Shown here one piece after another: positions 25,958 to 34,861 of a DNA stretch of 42,520 bases. The stretch is from Pseudoalteromonas atlantica (lineage in GTDB: Bacteria > Pseudomonadota > Gammaproteobacteria > Enterobacterales > Alteromonadaceae). The position numbers and the translations under genes were made by a program. Position 1 is the stretch's first letter; the number at the start of each line of letters is the position of its first letter. The notes below the pieces were generated by a model. It did no database searches and was not told the origin of the DNA. It was given only the letters and a program-made list of their open reading frames with translations. Where the stretch lies: the NCBI GenBank assembly GCA_007988745.1, contig BJUT01000036.1:1-42520 (forward strand), in the 5' to 3' direction.

Positions 25958-27028
25958 TTATAAAATCCGTAAAAATGCCACTAGGTCTGCTTGTTCTTGC
26001 TTAGTTAAATTAAGCTTTATAAGCAGGTCGGTAGTTTTAGGGAAGTGTGGGTCGTTTAGTTGATTTTTTCGTGGTCTTGGTCTAGCCCCGCCATGGTTAT
26101 ACATACTCACGATGCCTGTTAAATCTTCAAATAACCCGTTATGCATCCATGGAAAACTTATTGCTAAACCTAGTAATGAAGGAGTTCTAAATTGTCCTAT
26201 ATGATCAGGGTTATTTGTGGCATCAAAGCGGCCCTTATCTTCAAAGTGTCGGCCGTAGTAATGGAGTCCAGTGTTGTGAAATTTGTTATCACTTAGTAGG
26301 GGGCCATTATGGCATGTCATACATTTAGCTTTAGTTCTAAATAAATGTAGGCCGTTTAGTTCATTATCAGATAGTTGCATTACAGCTTTCTTCGGACTGC
26401 TTTTTACTCTTAAAATAAAAAGTTTAAAGCGAGTATTTGGAGCTGATAGTGTGCGCTCAAACGCGACTAAGGCTTTTGCCATTTGCTCAGTGGTTAACGT
26501 GCTGCTATTAAAAGCGCTTTTATTAAATGCACGGTAACTCTTATCTTTATTTACTCGGGCTAAGGCTATTTTTGGATCTAAGTCCATTTCAATCGGGTTT
26601 TCTATTGGCATAAGTGCTTGCTGCTCAGCGGTGCTTGCGCGTCCATCCCAAAAAAAATGTTGCCATTGATCAATACCAAAAATTGCGGGGGTGTTACGCG
26701 TGCCTATTTGCTCGTCAATGCCTATGGCAGTTGTACGGCCATCATGAAAGCCTTTGTCGCGTTCATGGCAGGTGGCGCAGCTAACGGTATTATTACGTGA
26801 AAGCTGCACATCATGAAAAAGCTTATCGCCTAGTGCAACATGCTCCGGTTTAGGCGATGCTACAGGCAAAAGCGACATGGGCTCAACGCTTCTTCCGTCA
26901 CTGGTTTGAATAGCAGGCCAATGAGCTTGGCCTTTACTATACAAAGCACGTAAGTCTTTATTGTTTAAAGCTTTAGAATCAGCCGTAAATAAGAATACAG
27001 CAAGGGCTACAAAAATAACTTTAATCAT
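25958..27028 (-). CDS. Periplasmic di-haem peroxidase (CcpA/MauG superfamily)
   Basis: The 356-aa product has a signal peptide (ending about SKA at 20) and two haem c motifs, CATCH at 84-88 and CMTCH at 236-240. Further family blocks are GTRNTPAIFG, FFWDGRA, ENPIEM and FRTPSLLG. This is the bacterial cytochrome c peroxidase/MauG superfamily: either peroxide reduction or oxidation of a protein partner. Sequence alone does not decide which. Its start overlaps the TonB receptor stop by eight bases, so the two are translationally coupled; it is the last gene of the operon. The coupling suggests its redox role concerns the receptor's cargo or the lipoprotein. Confidence 0.92.
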   Translation of the reverse strand: MIKVIFVALAVFLFTADSKALNNKDLRALYSKGQAHWPAIQTSDGRSVEPMSLLPVASPKPEHVALGDKLFHDVQLSRNNTVSCATCHERDKGFHDGRTTAIGIDEQIGTRNTPAIFGIDQWQHFFWDGRASTAEQQALMPIENPIEMDLDPKIALARVNKDKSYRAFNKSAFNSSTLTTEQMAKALVAFERTLSAPNTRFKLFILRVKSSPKKAVMQLSDNELNGLHLFRTKAKCMTCHNGPLLSDNKFHNTGLHYYGRHFEDKGRFDATNNPDHIGQFRTPSLLGLAISFPWMHNGLFEDLTGIVSMYNHGGARPRPRKNQLNDPHFPKTTDLLIKLNLTKQEQADLVAFLRIL

Positions 27029-29699
27029 ATTTGTAGCTCAGCCCTAACCAAAATACTCGACCAGGCTCAATACCTGATGCGCCCTCTGCTACTGTATACG
27101 TTCTCGTATTTAATAAATTAGAAATATCAGCACGTAACTCTAAGCTTTGGTTGCTGGTCAGTTTATGTTTGTATTTTAAACTTAGGTTTAGCATTGTTCT
27201 AGCACGTATAGTCTGTTCCTGATAAACATCAAATAGAGTGGAAACAACTGGACAGCTAGCACAGACATCTTCTATATCTATACTTTCGCTTCCTCCTGTA
27301 CTTACAGCTGTATCGTAGCTACCTGAATATGAGATATTTAATCCAGTGCTAAATGAATCGACCCAATCTACGTTCCAGCCTAAGGCTGCTGTGATAGGTG
27401 CTCCAAAATTAGTTCGTATCTGAGATAGTTGACTCAATGTGACCAGTGAACCTTCATCTTTTGCATTAACATAGTAAACTAGTTCATCGAGTGGGGTGTT
27501 ATCTACGGTTGCATTATAATTGTCATTTGATATTTCGTTTTCGGCATACGATGTATTTGCCCATACAGAATGGGCACCAAATTGAGCGCTCCATGCTAGT
27601 GAAATACGTTCTGAACTTCCCGTTCCTTCATTACTAATATCAATATAAGTGTATCCATCAAGATCTGTTTCGTCTGAGGTTGTGCGAGAGAACTGCTGAT
27701 GTTTTTTTCGCTTTACGTATTTTAAAGAAATATTACCAATTGTCTCAAATGCGTGAGCGATACCCAGTGCAAATTCATCATCGTAAGGGGTATCAACGTC
27801 ATTAAAACGATATTTAAAGCTGCCAGTGTAATTTGAATCTAACCAGTTTTGTAAGTAGCCACTTTCGATAGGCCTATATTGTAGATAAGAAAACTGTTGT
27901 TGTTCTTTAATTTTATAACTGATAATAGCGGAGTCGTAATATCGGCTTAGGCCGGCACTAATAATGGTTTTTTTATTATCAAATACGTCGTACCCTATTG
28001 AAATTCGCGGTGCTACATCATGGTTTTGTAAAAAGTCATCATAGCTGTAGCGCATACCTAAATTCACATCCAGTTTGCCGTAGTTAATATGGTCGGTAAC
28101 GTAGAGTGCGTTGCGATTTAAATTTACATCTATGTATTCAGCAGGGCTAACAGTTCGGCCTTTAAAAAATTGCGCTGTAGTAGTTATATTATTACTGTAT
28201 GCGGTGACGTGTTCCGAGTTGTTAAAGTCAATCTCACCGCCTAATTGCTCAGCTAATTTTTCTATAGGGATGAGGGTTTCGAGTGCTTGACAATCAAGTG
28301 AATAACCACTGCAATTAAGTGGTGTACTAGCACTAGACCATATAACAGGCGAACTGTAGTTATAGCCATCTTGAAAGCGCTCACGTTCTATTTGCTGATA
28401 TTTAATTTCTGCACCAGCCACAACTGAGTGGGTTAACCCTAAAAATTTAAAAGTGTCTAAATTAAATGTATTTTTCCAATTGGTGGTGAATTGGCGGTTA
28501 TCTAACGCGCCATAACCACCTTGGCGTGAAAAGCGTTCGTCTGCATCGCCTTGGTTAGCGTATTGTCCCCAGTCTTTTCCTTTTGTTTGTAGCCAATTAT
28601 AAAAATGCGCTGGGCCATCTCGGCTACTATCACTTATGTTAAAGCTTAAATTACTTGCCCATGTTACATATTTAAAATCTTGCTTTAATTGTATTGCGCT
28701 ACCATATGCGCCACCTTCTAACTGATAGTCACTATCAAGTGCATCAGTAATAAAACCATTCACCTCGTAGGGAGAATAGATCATACTTATCGTAAAATTA
28801 TCAACCCAGCCGTTCTTATAACCATATTTAAATATAGCGTTAATGTTACGGCGGCTTTGGGTTTTTGTTTGCCCCAGTGATAAGTCACTTATATCACTGT
28901 TAAGGTAATTTAAACTAAACATCACACCGTGGCGTTTATTAAGTTGCTTTTTACCGCTCAATGAATAGCTTATTTTTTCGTATACTGGAGCCTCTAATTC
29001 TGCTTCATCTGTACTACTTTGCTCAGTTTCATTGTCGGCTTGAATATAATGATAATCAGCCCAATCACTGTGATTCCCGCGTACAGTAAAACTAAAACTA
29101 TCTTTGCCAAACGTTTCTTTTGTTTTGGTATCAACCACACCGCCAGAAAAGCCACCAAACTCAGCCGGAATGTTATGGTCATAAACAGTAATAGACTCAA
29201 CTACATCAGAGTTTACATTCATGCTTTGCACACCGCCTGATACGTCATTACTTGATGATGTTAAGCGGCTACTACTGGCGGGATCAATACGATTATTGTA
29301 GTTCATACCATCAAGTGAAAAACCTGTTTGCCAAGGCTGGGCACCTGAGATGGATATTTCTGGCGCACTTATCTCTGCTAAGCTTTCAATGCTTAATGCC
29401 TCATTGCTTAATTGTACGCCTGGTAAAAGTGCAATTAGCTCATTTATGTCGCCATTCCCTTTGGCTGTTGCATCAATAAAACTGCGGTCTAAATACGAAC
29501 GACCAATAACTTCAGGAACTTCTATCCCTATAAATTGGCCTTTAACTTCGATGTGTTCGATAGCTTCACATAAACTTTTTTTTTCATCAGTGAGTGTGCT
29601 GCAATCTTCAGGTGGGGGAGGAGTCTGTTTTTGCTCGGTCGCACCATATGAATTATGGGCAAGCAAAAACAGACACGCATAAATATAACGTGTCTGCAT
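27021..29699 (-). CDS. TonB-dependent outer membrane receptor
   Basis: The 892-aa product has a signal peptide ending YGA, a possible TonB box (HIEVKG, about residue 50), a plug domain (about 60-200, with ELIALLPGVQLSNEAL, ISISGAQPWQTGFSLDGMNYN and AEFGGFSGGVVDTKTK), and then a long 22-strand-type barrel. The N-terminus has a short Cys-containing segment (PPEDCSTLTDEKKSLCEA) likely to form a disulfide. The substrate is unknown; a Fur-like box ahead of the operon hints at iron, but a chelated metal or organic compound is also possible. It lies 13 bases after the lipoprotein gene and overlaps the peroxidase gene, so all three are one transcript. Confidence 0.93.
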   Translation of the reverse strand: MQTRYIYACLFLLAHNSYGATEQKQTPPPPEDCSTLTDEKKSLCEAIEHIEVKGQFIGIEVPEVIGRSYLDRSFIDATAKGNGDINELIALLPGVQLSNEALSIESLAEISAPEISISGAQPWQTGFSLDGMNYNNRIDPASSSRLTSSSNDVSGGVQSMNVNSDVVESITVYDHNIPAEFGGFSGGVVDTKTKETFGKDSFSFTVRGNHSDWADYHYIQADNETEQSSTDEAELEAPVYEKISYSLSGKKQLNKRHGVMFSLNYLNSDISDLSLGQTKTQSRRNINAIFKYGYKNGWVDNFTISMIYSPYEVNGFITDALDSDYQLEGGAYGSAIQLKQDFKYVTWASNLSFNISDSSRDGPAHFYNWLQTKGKDWGQYANQGDADERFSRQGGYGALDNRQFTTNWKNTFNLDTFKFLGLTHSVVAGAEIKYQQIERERFQDGYNYSSPVIWSSASTPLNCSGYSLDCQALETLIPIEKLAEQLGGEIDFNNSEHVTAYSNNITTTAQFFKGRTVSPAEYIDVNLNRNALYVTDHINYGKLDVNLGMRYSYDDFLQNHDVAPRISIGYDVFDNKKTIISAGLSRYYDSAIISYKIKEQQQFSYLQYRPIESGYLQNWLDSNYTGSFKYRFNDVDTPYDDEFALGIAHAFETIGNISLKYVKRKKHQQFSRTTSDETDLDGYTYIDISNEGTGSSERISLAWSAQFGAHSVWANTSYAENEISNDNYNATVDNTPLDELVYYVNAKDEGSLVTLSQLSQIRTNFGAPITAALGWNVDWVDSFSTGLNISYSGSYDTAVSTGGSESIDIEDVCASCPVVSTLFDVYQEQTIRARTMLNLSLKYKHKLTSNQSLELRADISNLLNTRTYTVAEGASGIEPGRVFWLGLSYKYD

Positions 29700-29712
29700 T
29701 GTTTTCTCTTAT

Positions 29713-32460
29713 TTAGTTGCCAATTGGAGTGCTGTCTTCGCTATCAGCAATACCATCGTTGTCAGCATCTTCATCGGCTGTTAAACCCGAAGCGGCAATA
29801 TCTTCATCAGTTACATTTGCTAAGAAGAAGTTTGGAAGCCCGTCGTTATCAGTATCAACACTGGCAACACGGTTATCTCTAAAGTCATCTTTGCTTGCAA
29901 TTAATTCAGCCATTGTGGTGTAAAGGTCAAGTTGGTCGGCTTCACCGTTCACATCGTTAGTTACAAGCTCTGTTGCTTGCTCGTATTCGTCAAGTAAGGT
30001 ATGTGCTTCGACTAAATCTTCCATAGCTTCAATAATGACAGTATCGGCTTGCGCTAAAATAAGCGTTTCAATATCAGCGAGAAGTGCTGAGGTTTGTGTT
30101 TTCACACTACTGTAAGTGCTGGCAAAGTCAGTAATACTGCCGGCATTAGCCCCCATGCTAGAAAGCATGCTGTAACGTTCCCAAAAGCCAGTTGTTGGAG
30201 CACTAAGTGAGACCGTTTCTTTTTTAAGGGCTTCAAGTATATCCAGCAATTGGTCGCTTGTTAACGTGCTTAAATTTTCGTTTACTTCAGCTATCGCACT
30301 ATTAAATGTAGTTAAGGCTAAATCAGTAAAACCAGCATCGACTAAATAACCTAATGTTTCTAAGCTGTACTCAAACCGATCTTCAATGTCATCTAATACA
30401 CTAATTTTACTTAGTAATTGCGTATTTACTGCGGCAATCTCGTCAGTCAAACCACCGCGGTCAAGTGATACCATTACATTGTTATGAACAGTAATTGCAG
30501 AAGTGTCGGTTAAAGTTCGTAATGTGCCTGTATTTAGTTTATTTAACATGGTTAAACAGCGATTTGCGGCAGCAGCAGAATCTGCGCCAATTTCTTCGCT
30601 AATGCTAACCAGTAAACCACATCCATTAGAACCCGCTAAGAAAGAAGCAGATGACTCTGCACTTATGTACTCGTCAGATGAAATAAACTCACCAGCATAA
30701 GTTAATACGTCTTTAGCCTGTTCTGTAAAGCCAAACTGATGTAGAACTTGTGCTGTTCCCGCGTTATTTGATGTTTTGGTTAGACTTCTAAAAAACTCAT
30801 TATAATCACTTTCCTCTGTAAAATAGGTGAAGGCTTCAGCCGTTGCATCAGCTACAGATGAACCCGCTATAATGCTTTTAGTTATACTAAAACTGTACAT
30901 AATTTGTTTAGCACCACTGATATCAAAATCAGATGAAAGTAAGGCAAACGCAGGGTTTTCTTCGAGGTCATAAAGGCCTTCTAGTAATCCGGCTAGAGTT
31001 TGTAGTGGATAGGTATAAGTACCTAAATTGGCCTCAGAGTATTCTGAAGCAGCAAACTCATAGTTGCTATCTATGCCCGTTACACCATAAAACGACAGCG
31101 CTAGGTTTACGTATTCACGGGCTAGTTCAAGCGAGTTGGCTCGAAATAAAACCTCAGCTGCCCATGCAGTATAAAGAGCTCTTAGTTTCTCTACTCTTTC
31201 ACCCGCATACTCGCCACTACCACCTTGAATTTGGTAACCTGTGTTACTTGAAATATTTACTAGTGCAGTAGCAAAAGTTTGTGCTGTGAGTTGATTGGCA
31301 TCAGTTGGGTTTGCAGCATATACATCTAATGCACCTTCGGCTGCATTTTTAAATGCTGTTTGAAAGTAACCATATGTTGTTGAATATTGCTCTTCACGTA
31401 CTATCTCTGCATAACTGTTAATAGTTTCCAGCAGTGTTTCTGCTTCATCGGTTTGACCAACATCCATATAATCATTTACTAAACCAAGTAACCAGGCTGC
31501 ATCGTTACGGTTGATGTTTTCAAACCCTTTTTCAGCTAAATATTGGTTGTAAGCAGCTAAGGCGCGTGAGCGGTATTGTGCACCTTGCTCTATTTCATTG
31601 ATGCTATCTAACGCAACACCTACATCTCTTAGGCCTCCAGCAAGAGCTGTTTGCTCGTTAATGAGTAATAAATAGTCTTCGGCTGTATCTAAAAACCCAG
31701 CACGTGCATACGCCGCTGCTTGAACTTGGTATACGGTATAACGTGAAATTTCATCGTTAATGCTTTCGTTTACAATATCGGCTTGTTTTAAGTGTGATTT
31801 ACTAGAGCTGTAGTAAAAATTACGTTTGTCTTCATTTGTTACATAAGAAGGGCTTAGTGTAATACTGGCCGTAATTGGTTCATCAATTACGCCATCCGTA
31901 TAGCTTATTACGAATGCTTCATTAACTGAACTTAATGTTTGCGCTTCAAAGATAAACTCGCCCGTGCTTTCGTTTATTGTAATTACACCACTTTCAGGGG
32001 AGGTTACCAGCGTAAATGTTATTTCATCTCCATCGGCATCAACTACATTAATAGTCCCCTCTGTTGTTGATGATGAGGTAACAAATACGTTTGTTGTTTG
32101 TAATACCGGCGTATCATTAACATTTTCGACCGTAAAGTTTAGCGTTACATTTGAACTAAGAGAGCCATCGCTAGCTGAAATTGAAGCACTATCGCTACCA
32201 AAAAAATCGGCGTTAGGCGTATACGTAAACTCACCATTTGCTTCTATCGCTATCGTCCCATTACTTGGCGCGTTTGCTAATGTGTAGCTAAGTGCCTCGT
32301 CGTCGGTGGCTGTTACTTGGCCTAAAAAAGTGGTGTCTTCGTTTACAGTAAAACTTAAATTAGGTTGAGAAAACTGTGGAGCAGTATTACCCGAGCCACC
32401 GCCACAACCAGCCAACGCAAGCGCGCATAATATTGGGGTAAATTTAATTAGCTTGTTCAT
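29713..32460 (-). CDS. Large lipoprotein with Ig-like/cadherin-like domains and helical repeats, first gene of the TonB-peroxidase operon
   Basis: The 915-aa product has a lipobox LALAGC with Cys19. Residues about 27-205 are two Ig-like/cadherin-like beta domains (NEDTTFLGQVTATDDE; DGEITF-type strands). From about 210 to 850 there is an all-alpha region with TPR-like helix pairs such as YARAGFLDTAEDYLLLI and DVGQTDEAETLLETI. The end has two Asp-rich Ca2+-binding repeats of TSP3 type (DTDNDGLPNFF and DADNDGIADSED). I do not recognise a named family for the whole. A surface or periplasmic scaffold presenting substrate to the receptor is a reasonable reading; this is inference. The ribosome binding site before the ATG is weak. 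Confidence 0.85.
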   Translation of the reverse strand: MNKLIKFTPILCALALAGCGGGSGNTAPQFSQPNLSFTVNEDTTFLGQVTATDDEALSYTLANAPSNGTIAIEANGEFTYTPNADFFGSDSASISASDGSLSSNVTLNFTVENVNDTPVLQTTNVFVTSSSTTEGTINVVDADGDEITFTLVTSPESGVITINESTGEFIFEAQTLSSVNEAFVISYTDGVIDEPITASITLSPSYVTNEDKRNFYYSSSKSHLKQADIVNESINDEISRYTVYQVQAAAYARAGFLDTAEDYLLLINEQTALAGGLRDVGVALDSINEIEQGAQYRSRALAAYNQYLAEKGFENINRNDAAWLLGLVNDYMDVGQTDEAETLLETINSYAEIVREEQYSTTYGYFQTAFKNAAEGALDVYAANPTDANQLTAQTFATALVNISSNTGYQIQGGSGEYAGERVEKLRALYTAWAAEVLFRANSLELAREYVNLALSFYGVTGIDSNYEFAASEYSEANLGTYTYPLQTLAGLLEGLYDLEENPAFALLSSDFDISGAKQIMYSFSITKSIIAGSSVADATAEAFTYFTEESDYNEFFRSLTKTSNNAGTAQVLHQFGFTEQAKDVLTYAGEFISSDEYISAESSASFLAGSNGCGLLVSISEEIGADSAAAANRCLTMLNKLNTGTLRTLTDTSAITVHNNVMVSLDRGGLTDEIAAVNTQLLSKISVLDDIEDRFEYSLETLGYLVDAGFTDLALTTFNSAIAEVNENLSTLTSDQLLDILEALKKETVSLSAPTTGFWERYSMLSSMGANAGSITDFASTYSSVKTQTSALLADIETLILAQADTVIIEAMEDLVEAHTLLDEYEQATELVTNDVNGEADQLDLYTTMAELIASKDDFRDNRVASVDTDNDGLPNFFLANVTDEDIAASGLTADEDADNDGIADSEDSTPIGN

Positions 32461-32489
32461 TATTGTTAATATTAAAAGTTAATGATGTT

Positions 32490-32508
32490 GCGAATGATAA
32501 CGCATATC
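32490..32508 (-). promoter_or_regulatory. Fur-box-like site upstream of the lipoprotein-TonB-peroxidase operon
   Basis: The 19 bases GCGAATGATAACGCATATC match the classical Fur 19-mer at about 13 positions. It contains an inverted TGATA/TATCA core and lies 30-48 bases ahead of the operon's ATG, where a repressor would block transcription. Confidence 0.4.
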
Positions 32509-32588
32509 AATTAGATTTTAAAGTGTGTAAAGTATTTGTCATATTAATAGTGAGTATCCACAAAGTACTTATAAGGCAGCTAAAACAC

Positions 32589-32610
32589 AAAACCCTGCTA
32601 TTAACAGGGC
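32589..32610 (-). terminator. Intrinsic terminator for the ClpP-like gene
   Basis: CCCTG (32593-32597) pairs with CAGGG (32605-32609); on the minus strand it is followed by TTTTGTGTTTT. It lies about 45 bases past the stop of the restored reading frame (32655), not of the truncated one. Confidence 0.65.
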
Positions 32611-32654
32611 TTTATTGTGAGTAAAAATGAGATTAGTAAAGAGGGGGATGGTTA

Positions 32655-32788
32655 TTAGTTTAAGTCGCTAATAATAAGCAGCGGAAAGTTTTTAGCTGAA
32701 CGAGGTTGCCAATTATTATAGCTAATATTGCTAATTCCAAAATAGTTAAGCACCTTAGGTGAGTACGTCCAGCCACGTGCACGTTGCT
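32655..32788 (-). other. Out-of-frame remnant of the ClpP-like protein's C-terminus
   Basis: In the minus-strand frame one base off the gene above, translation continues through RARGWTYSPKVLNYFGISNI and SYNNWQPRSAKNFPLLIIS to a TAA at 32655-32657. The composition and motifs look like real protein, so this is probably the lost C-terminus. Confidence 0.65.
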
Positions 32789-33346
32789 TTATGGCGGCGC
32801 TGCGTAAACTGGATTTAGCCCTACTGTGAGTAGGTCGTGATTTACATTTAGCTTTGTGTAAAAGGCTTTTTCGCGCAAGCTTGCTTTAGCAATTACCTCA
32901 TCGTAATGGGCGCGTAATGTTTGCCACTTTTGGCTTTTTTGTGGCTCTTTTAAGTGCTTTACCATGGCATCAATATCACTATCTAACCACTTAGCTGAGG
33001 CTGCATCCCCATGCCAGCCAATAATTGTATTGGGCTCAATTGTAGTAGGGTGGCCAGCAAGCAACACATAATTAGCACACGACGAAAAGCAAAACTGCTT
33101 TATGTTTACTGTTAGCTTATGCGCCAAAATTAATTCGGCTAAGTCCATCCCTAAATCTATGTTTCCGCCGCCGCTGGTAATCGTAAATGTATTAATTGTA
33201 GGGTTAGTTTTTAAAAGCTCAGCTGCCGTATTGTTATTTTGTTTGTTGATTTGGCCACTGTATATAATGGTTTTATCACTTAAGGTTACTTGAGCCTGCA
33301 ATAACGTGGGGAGTATTAAAAAAAGGGTAAAAATTAATTTATGCAT
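32789..33346 (-). CDS. Periplasmic ClpP/crotonase-fold protein, frameshifted near the C-terminus
   Basis: I start at the ATG at 33346, giving a clean signal peptide (MHKLIFTLFLILPTLLQAQ); a TTG at 33403 is less likely. The 185-aa exported product has a ClpP-like core: TITSGGGNIDLGMDLAELI, then the FCFSSCANYVLLAGHP block holding a candidate Ser nucleophile, and IIGWHGDA. Similar small periplasmic proteins of unknown function occur in marine gammaproteobacteria. The frame ends in PVYAAPP, but in the frame one base off it runs on for 50 more sensible codons to 32655, so a one-base deletion near 32810 has probably cut the C-terminus. Functionality is uncertain. Confidence 0.75.
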   Translation of the reverse strand: MHKLIFTLFLILPTLLQAQVTLSDKTIIYSGQINKQNNNTAAELLKTNPTINTFTITSGGGNIDLGMDLAELILAHKLTVNIKQFCFSSCANYVLLAGHPTTIEPNTIIGWHGDAASAKWLDSDIDAMVKHLKEPQKSQKWQTLRAHYDEVIAKASLREKAFYTKLNVNHDLLTVGLNPVYAAPP

Positions 33347-33425
33347 ATGAGTTTTAAGTGAGTATTTTTGCCAAAGGCTACGTAATTTGGCTAAACGAGG
33401 CAAATACTAATTTGTCTAAAGTAAG

Positions 33426-33453
33426 TTAACCCCTTTTAACCCATCCTTAACCC
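33426..33453 (+). promoter_or_regulatory. Three in-phase direct TTAACCC repeats before the RND/two-component operon
   Basis: TTAACCC starts at 33426, 33436 and 33447, spacings of 10 and 11 bases, one helical turn each. They lie 47-74 bases before the first ATG. OmpR-family regulators bind direct repeats of this period, so this is a candidate operator for the operon's own regulator. Confidence 0.6.
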
Positions 33454-33499
33454 TTGCCCTAATACACTGTGTGTAATGACGTAAATTAGGCACAGTTAA

Positions 33500-34861
33500 A
33501 TGGTTTATTTTAAAAAGCGCTCAACGGTTTTATTGCTTGCACTTAGCTGCACGCTTGCTGCGTGTAGTAGCCAGCCAAGCTATACAGGTAATAGCACCGA
33601 GCAATCGCTAAAGCAGCATGCAAATTGGCAATACACACAAGATGATGCAACCGAGGTAAGTTATATCACTGATTTAGTGAATATAGCGGGGCTTGATTCG
33701 CTTATTAACCAAGCCGTTGCAAATAATCCTTCGTTTAACCAAGTGCATGTGGCGCTAAAACTTGCTTATGCGCAGCGCGATGTTACCGCAGCAAGCCAGT
33801 GGTTTAGTGTAGATGCCGATTTTGACGCTCAGCGCAACGAAACAACTGGCACACAGTACAGCTCATTACTAGGGGTTAGCTGGGAGGCCGACGTATGGCA
33901 AAAAATTGCTGATAACGTAGCCGCGCAAGACATGACCATAGCCAGTAATCAGGCCACTTACCAAGGCGCTAAAGACACCTTAGTAGCCAGCGTGATGCGC
34001 ACGTATTTAAACATTATTTTGCAGCAAGATTTACTTAACATAGAGCAGCAGCGCTTAACGGTTTTAGAAAATAACGAGCAAAGTATTGTTGAGCGTTACC
34101 AATACGGCTTAGGTGATTTAGAAGCCCTTGATACCGCGCGTACAAATACCGCTTCAACCCGAGCCACTATTGCCGATTATCAAGAACAAATAGCACAAGC
34201 TAAACGCGCTTTAGTATTATTAGTGGGCGTTGATAAACTTGAAAACTTACCTACTACCTCTGTTTTACCTGAGGTTATTGAGCCGCTAAGCGCGTTACCA
34301 GAGCAAGATTTAGCGCGTCGCCCCGATTTACAAAGTGCCTATTACAATATTCAATCTAAACGTTATTTAGTGGATGTAGCTTACAAAGATTTACTGCCAA
34401 GCATTACGCTTTCGGCATCGCTTAGCGATTTAGCAGCCACACCCAGCCAAGCATTATTAACCAGCCCAGTTTGGAACTTATTAGGCAGTTTAAGTGCGCC
34501 GTTGTTTCAAGGCGGGGCACTTCGTGCACAAGTTGATATTGCAAAATTAAATGCCGAACAAGCCTTTTGGGAATACCAAGACACGCTACTTAGCGCCGTA
34601 AACGAAGTAGAAAATGAACTAGGCCAAGAGCAATCATTAACACAGCAGCAGCTACAAATTAGTAAAGCACTTGCCAGTGCTAAGCGCAGTTATAGCAACT
34701 ACCAAAGCAAATACCAGCAAGGTTTGGTTGATATTTTAGACTTACTAACCGTGCAGCAGCAGGTGTACGACCTACAAGCTCAGCTTAGCCAAATAAATTA
34801 CACCCTTTTAACTAACCGTATAGATTTAGGCCTTGCCTTGGGCCTTGGAGTATCGTCATGA
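33500..34861 (+). CDS. Outer membrane factor (TolC/NodT-type) lipoprotein of the RND system
   Basis: The 453-aa product has a lipobox LAAC with Cys22, so it is anchored like NodT/OprM. Two coiled-coil OEP repeats follow: NNPSFNQVHVALKLAYAQRDV opens the first (about 70-250), and RRPDLQSAYYNIQSKRYLVDVAYKDLLPSITLSAS opens the second (about 275-440). The last turn, LLTNRIDLGLALGLG, is typical. It forms the exit duct of the efflux pump encoded next. The stop overlaps the adaptor start (ATGA), and the first gene of the operon carries no strong ribosome binding site. Confidence 0.93.
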   Translation: MVYFKKRSTVLLLALSCTLAACSSQPSYTGNSTEQSLKQHANWQYTQDDATEVSYITDLVNIAGLDSLINQAVANNPSFNQVHVALKLAYAQRDVTAASQWFSVDADFDAQRNETTGTQYSSLLGVSWEADVWQKIADNVAAQDMTIASNQATYQGAKDTLVASVMRTYLNIILQQDLLNIEQQRLTVLENNEQSIVERYQYGLGDLEALDTARTNTASTRATIADYQEQIAQAKRALVLLVGVDKLENLPTTSVLPEVIEPLSALPEQDLARRPDLQSAYYNIQSKRYLVDVAYKDLLPSITLSASLSDLAATPSQALLTSPVWNLLGSLSAPLFQGGALRAQVDIAKLNAEQAFWEYQDTLLSAVNEVENELGQEQSLTQQQLQISKALASAKRSYSNYQSKYQQGLVDILDLLTVQQQVYDLQAQLSQINYTLLTNRIDLGLALGLGVSS

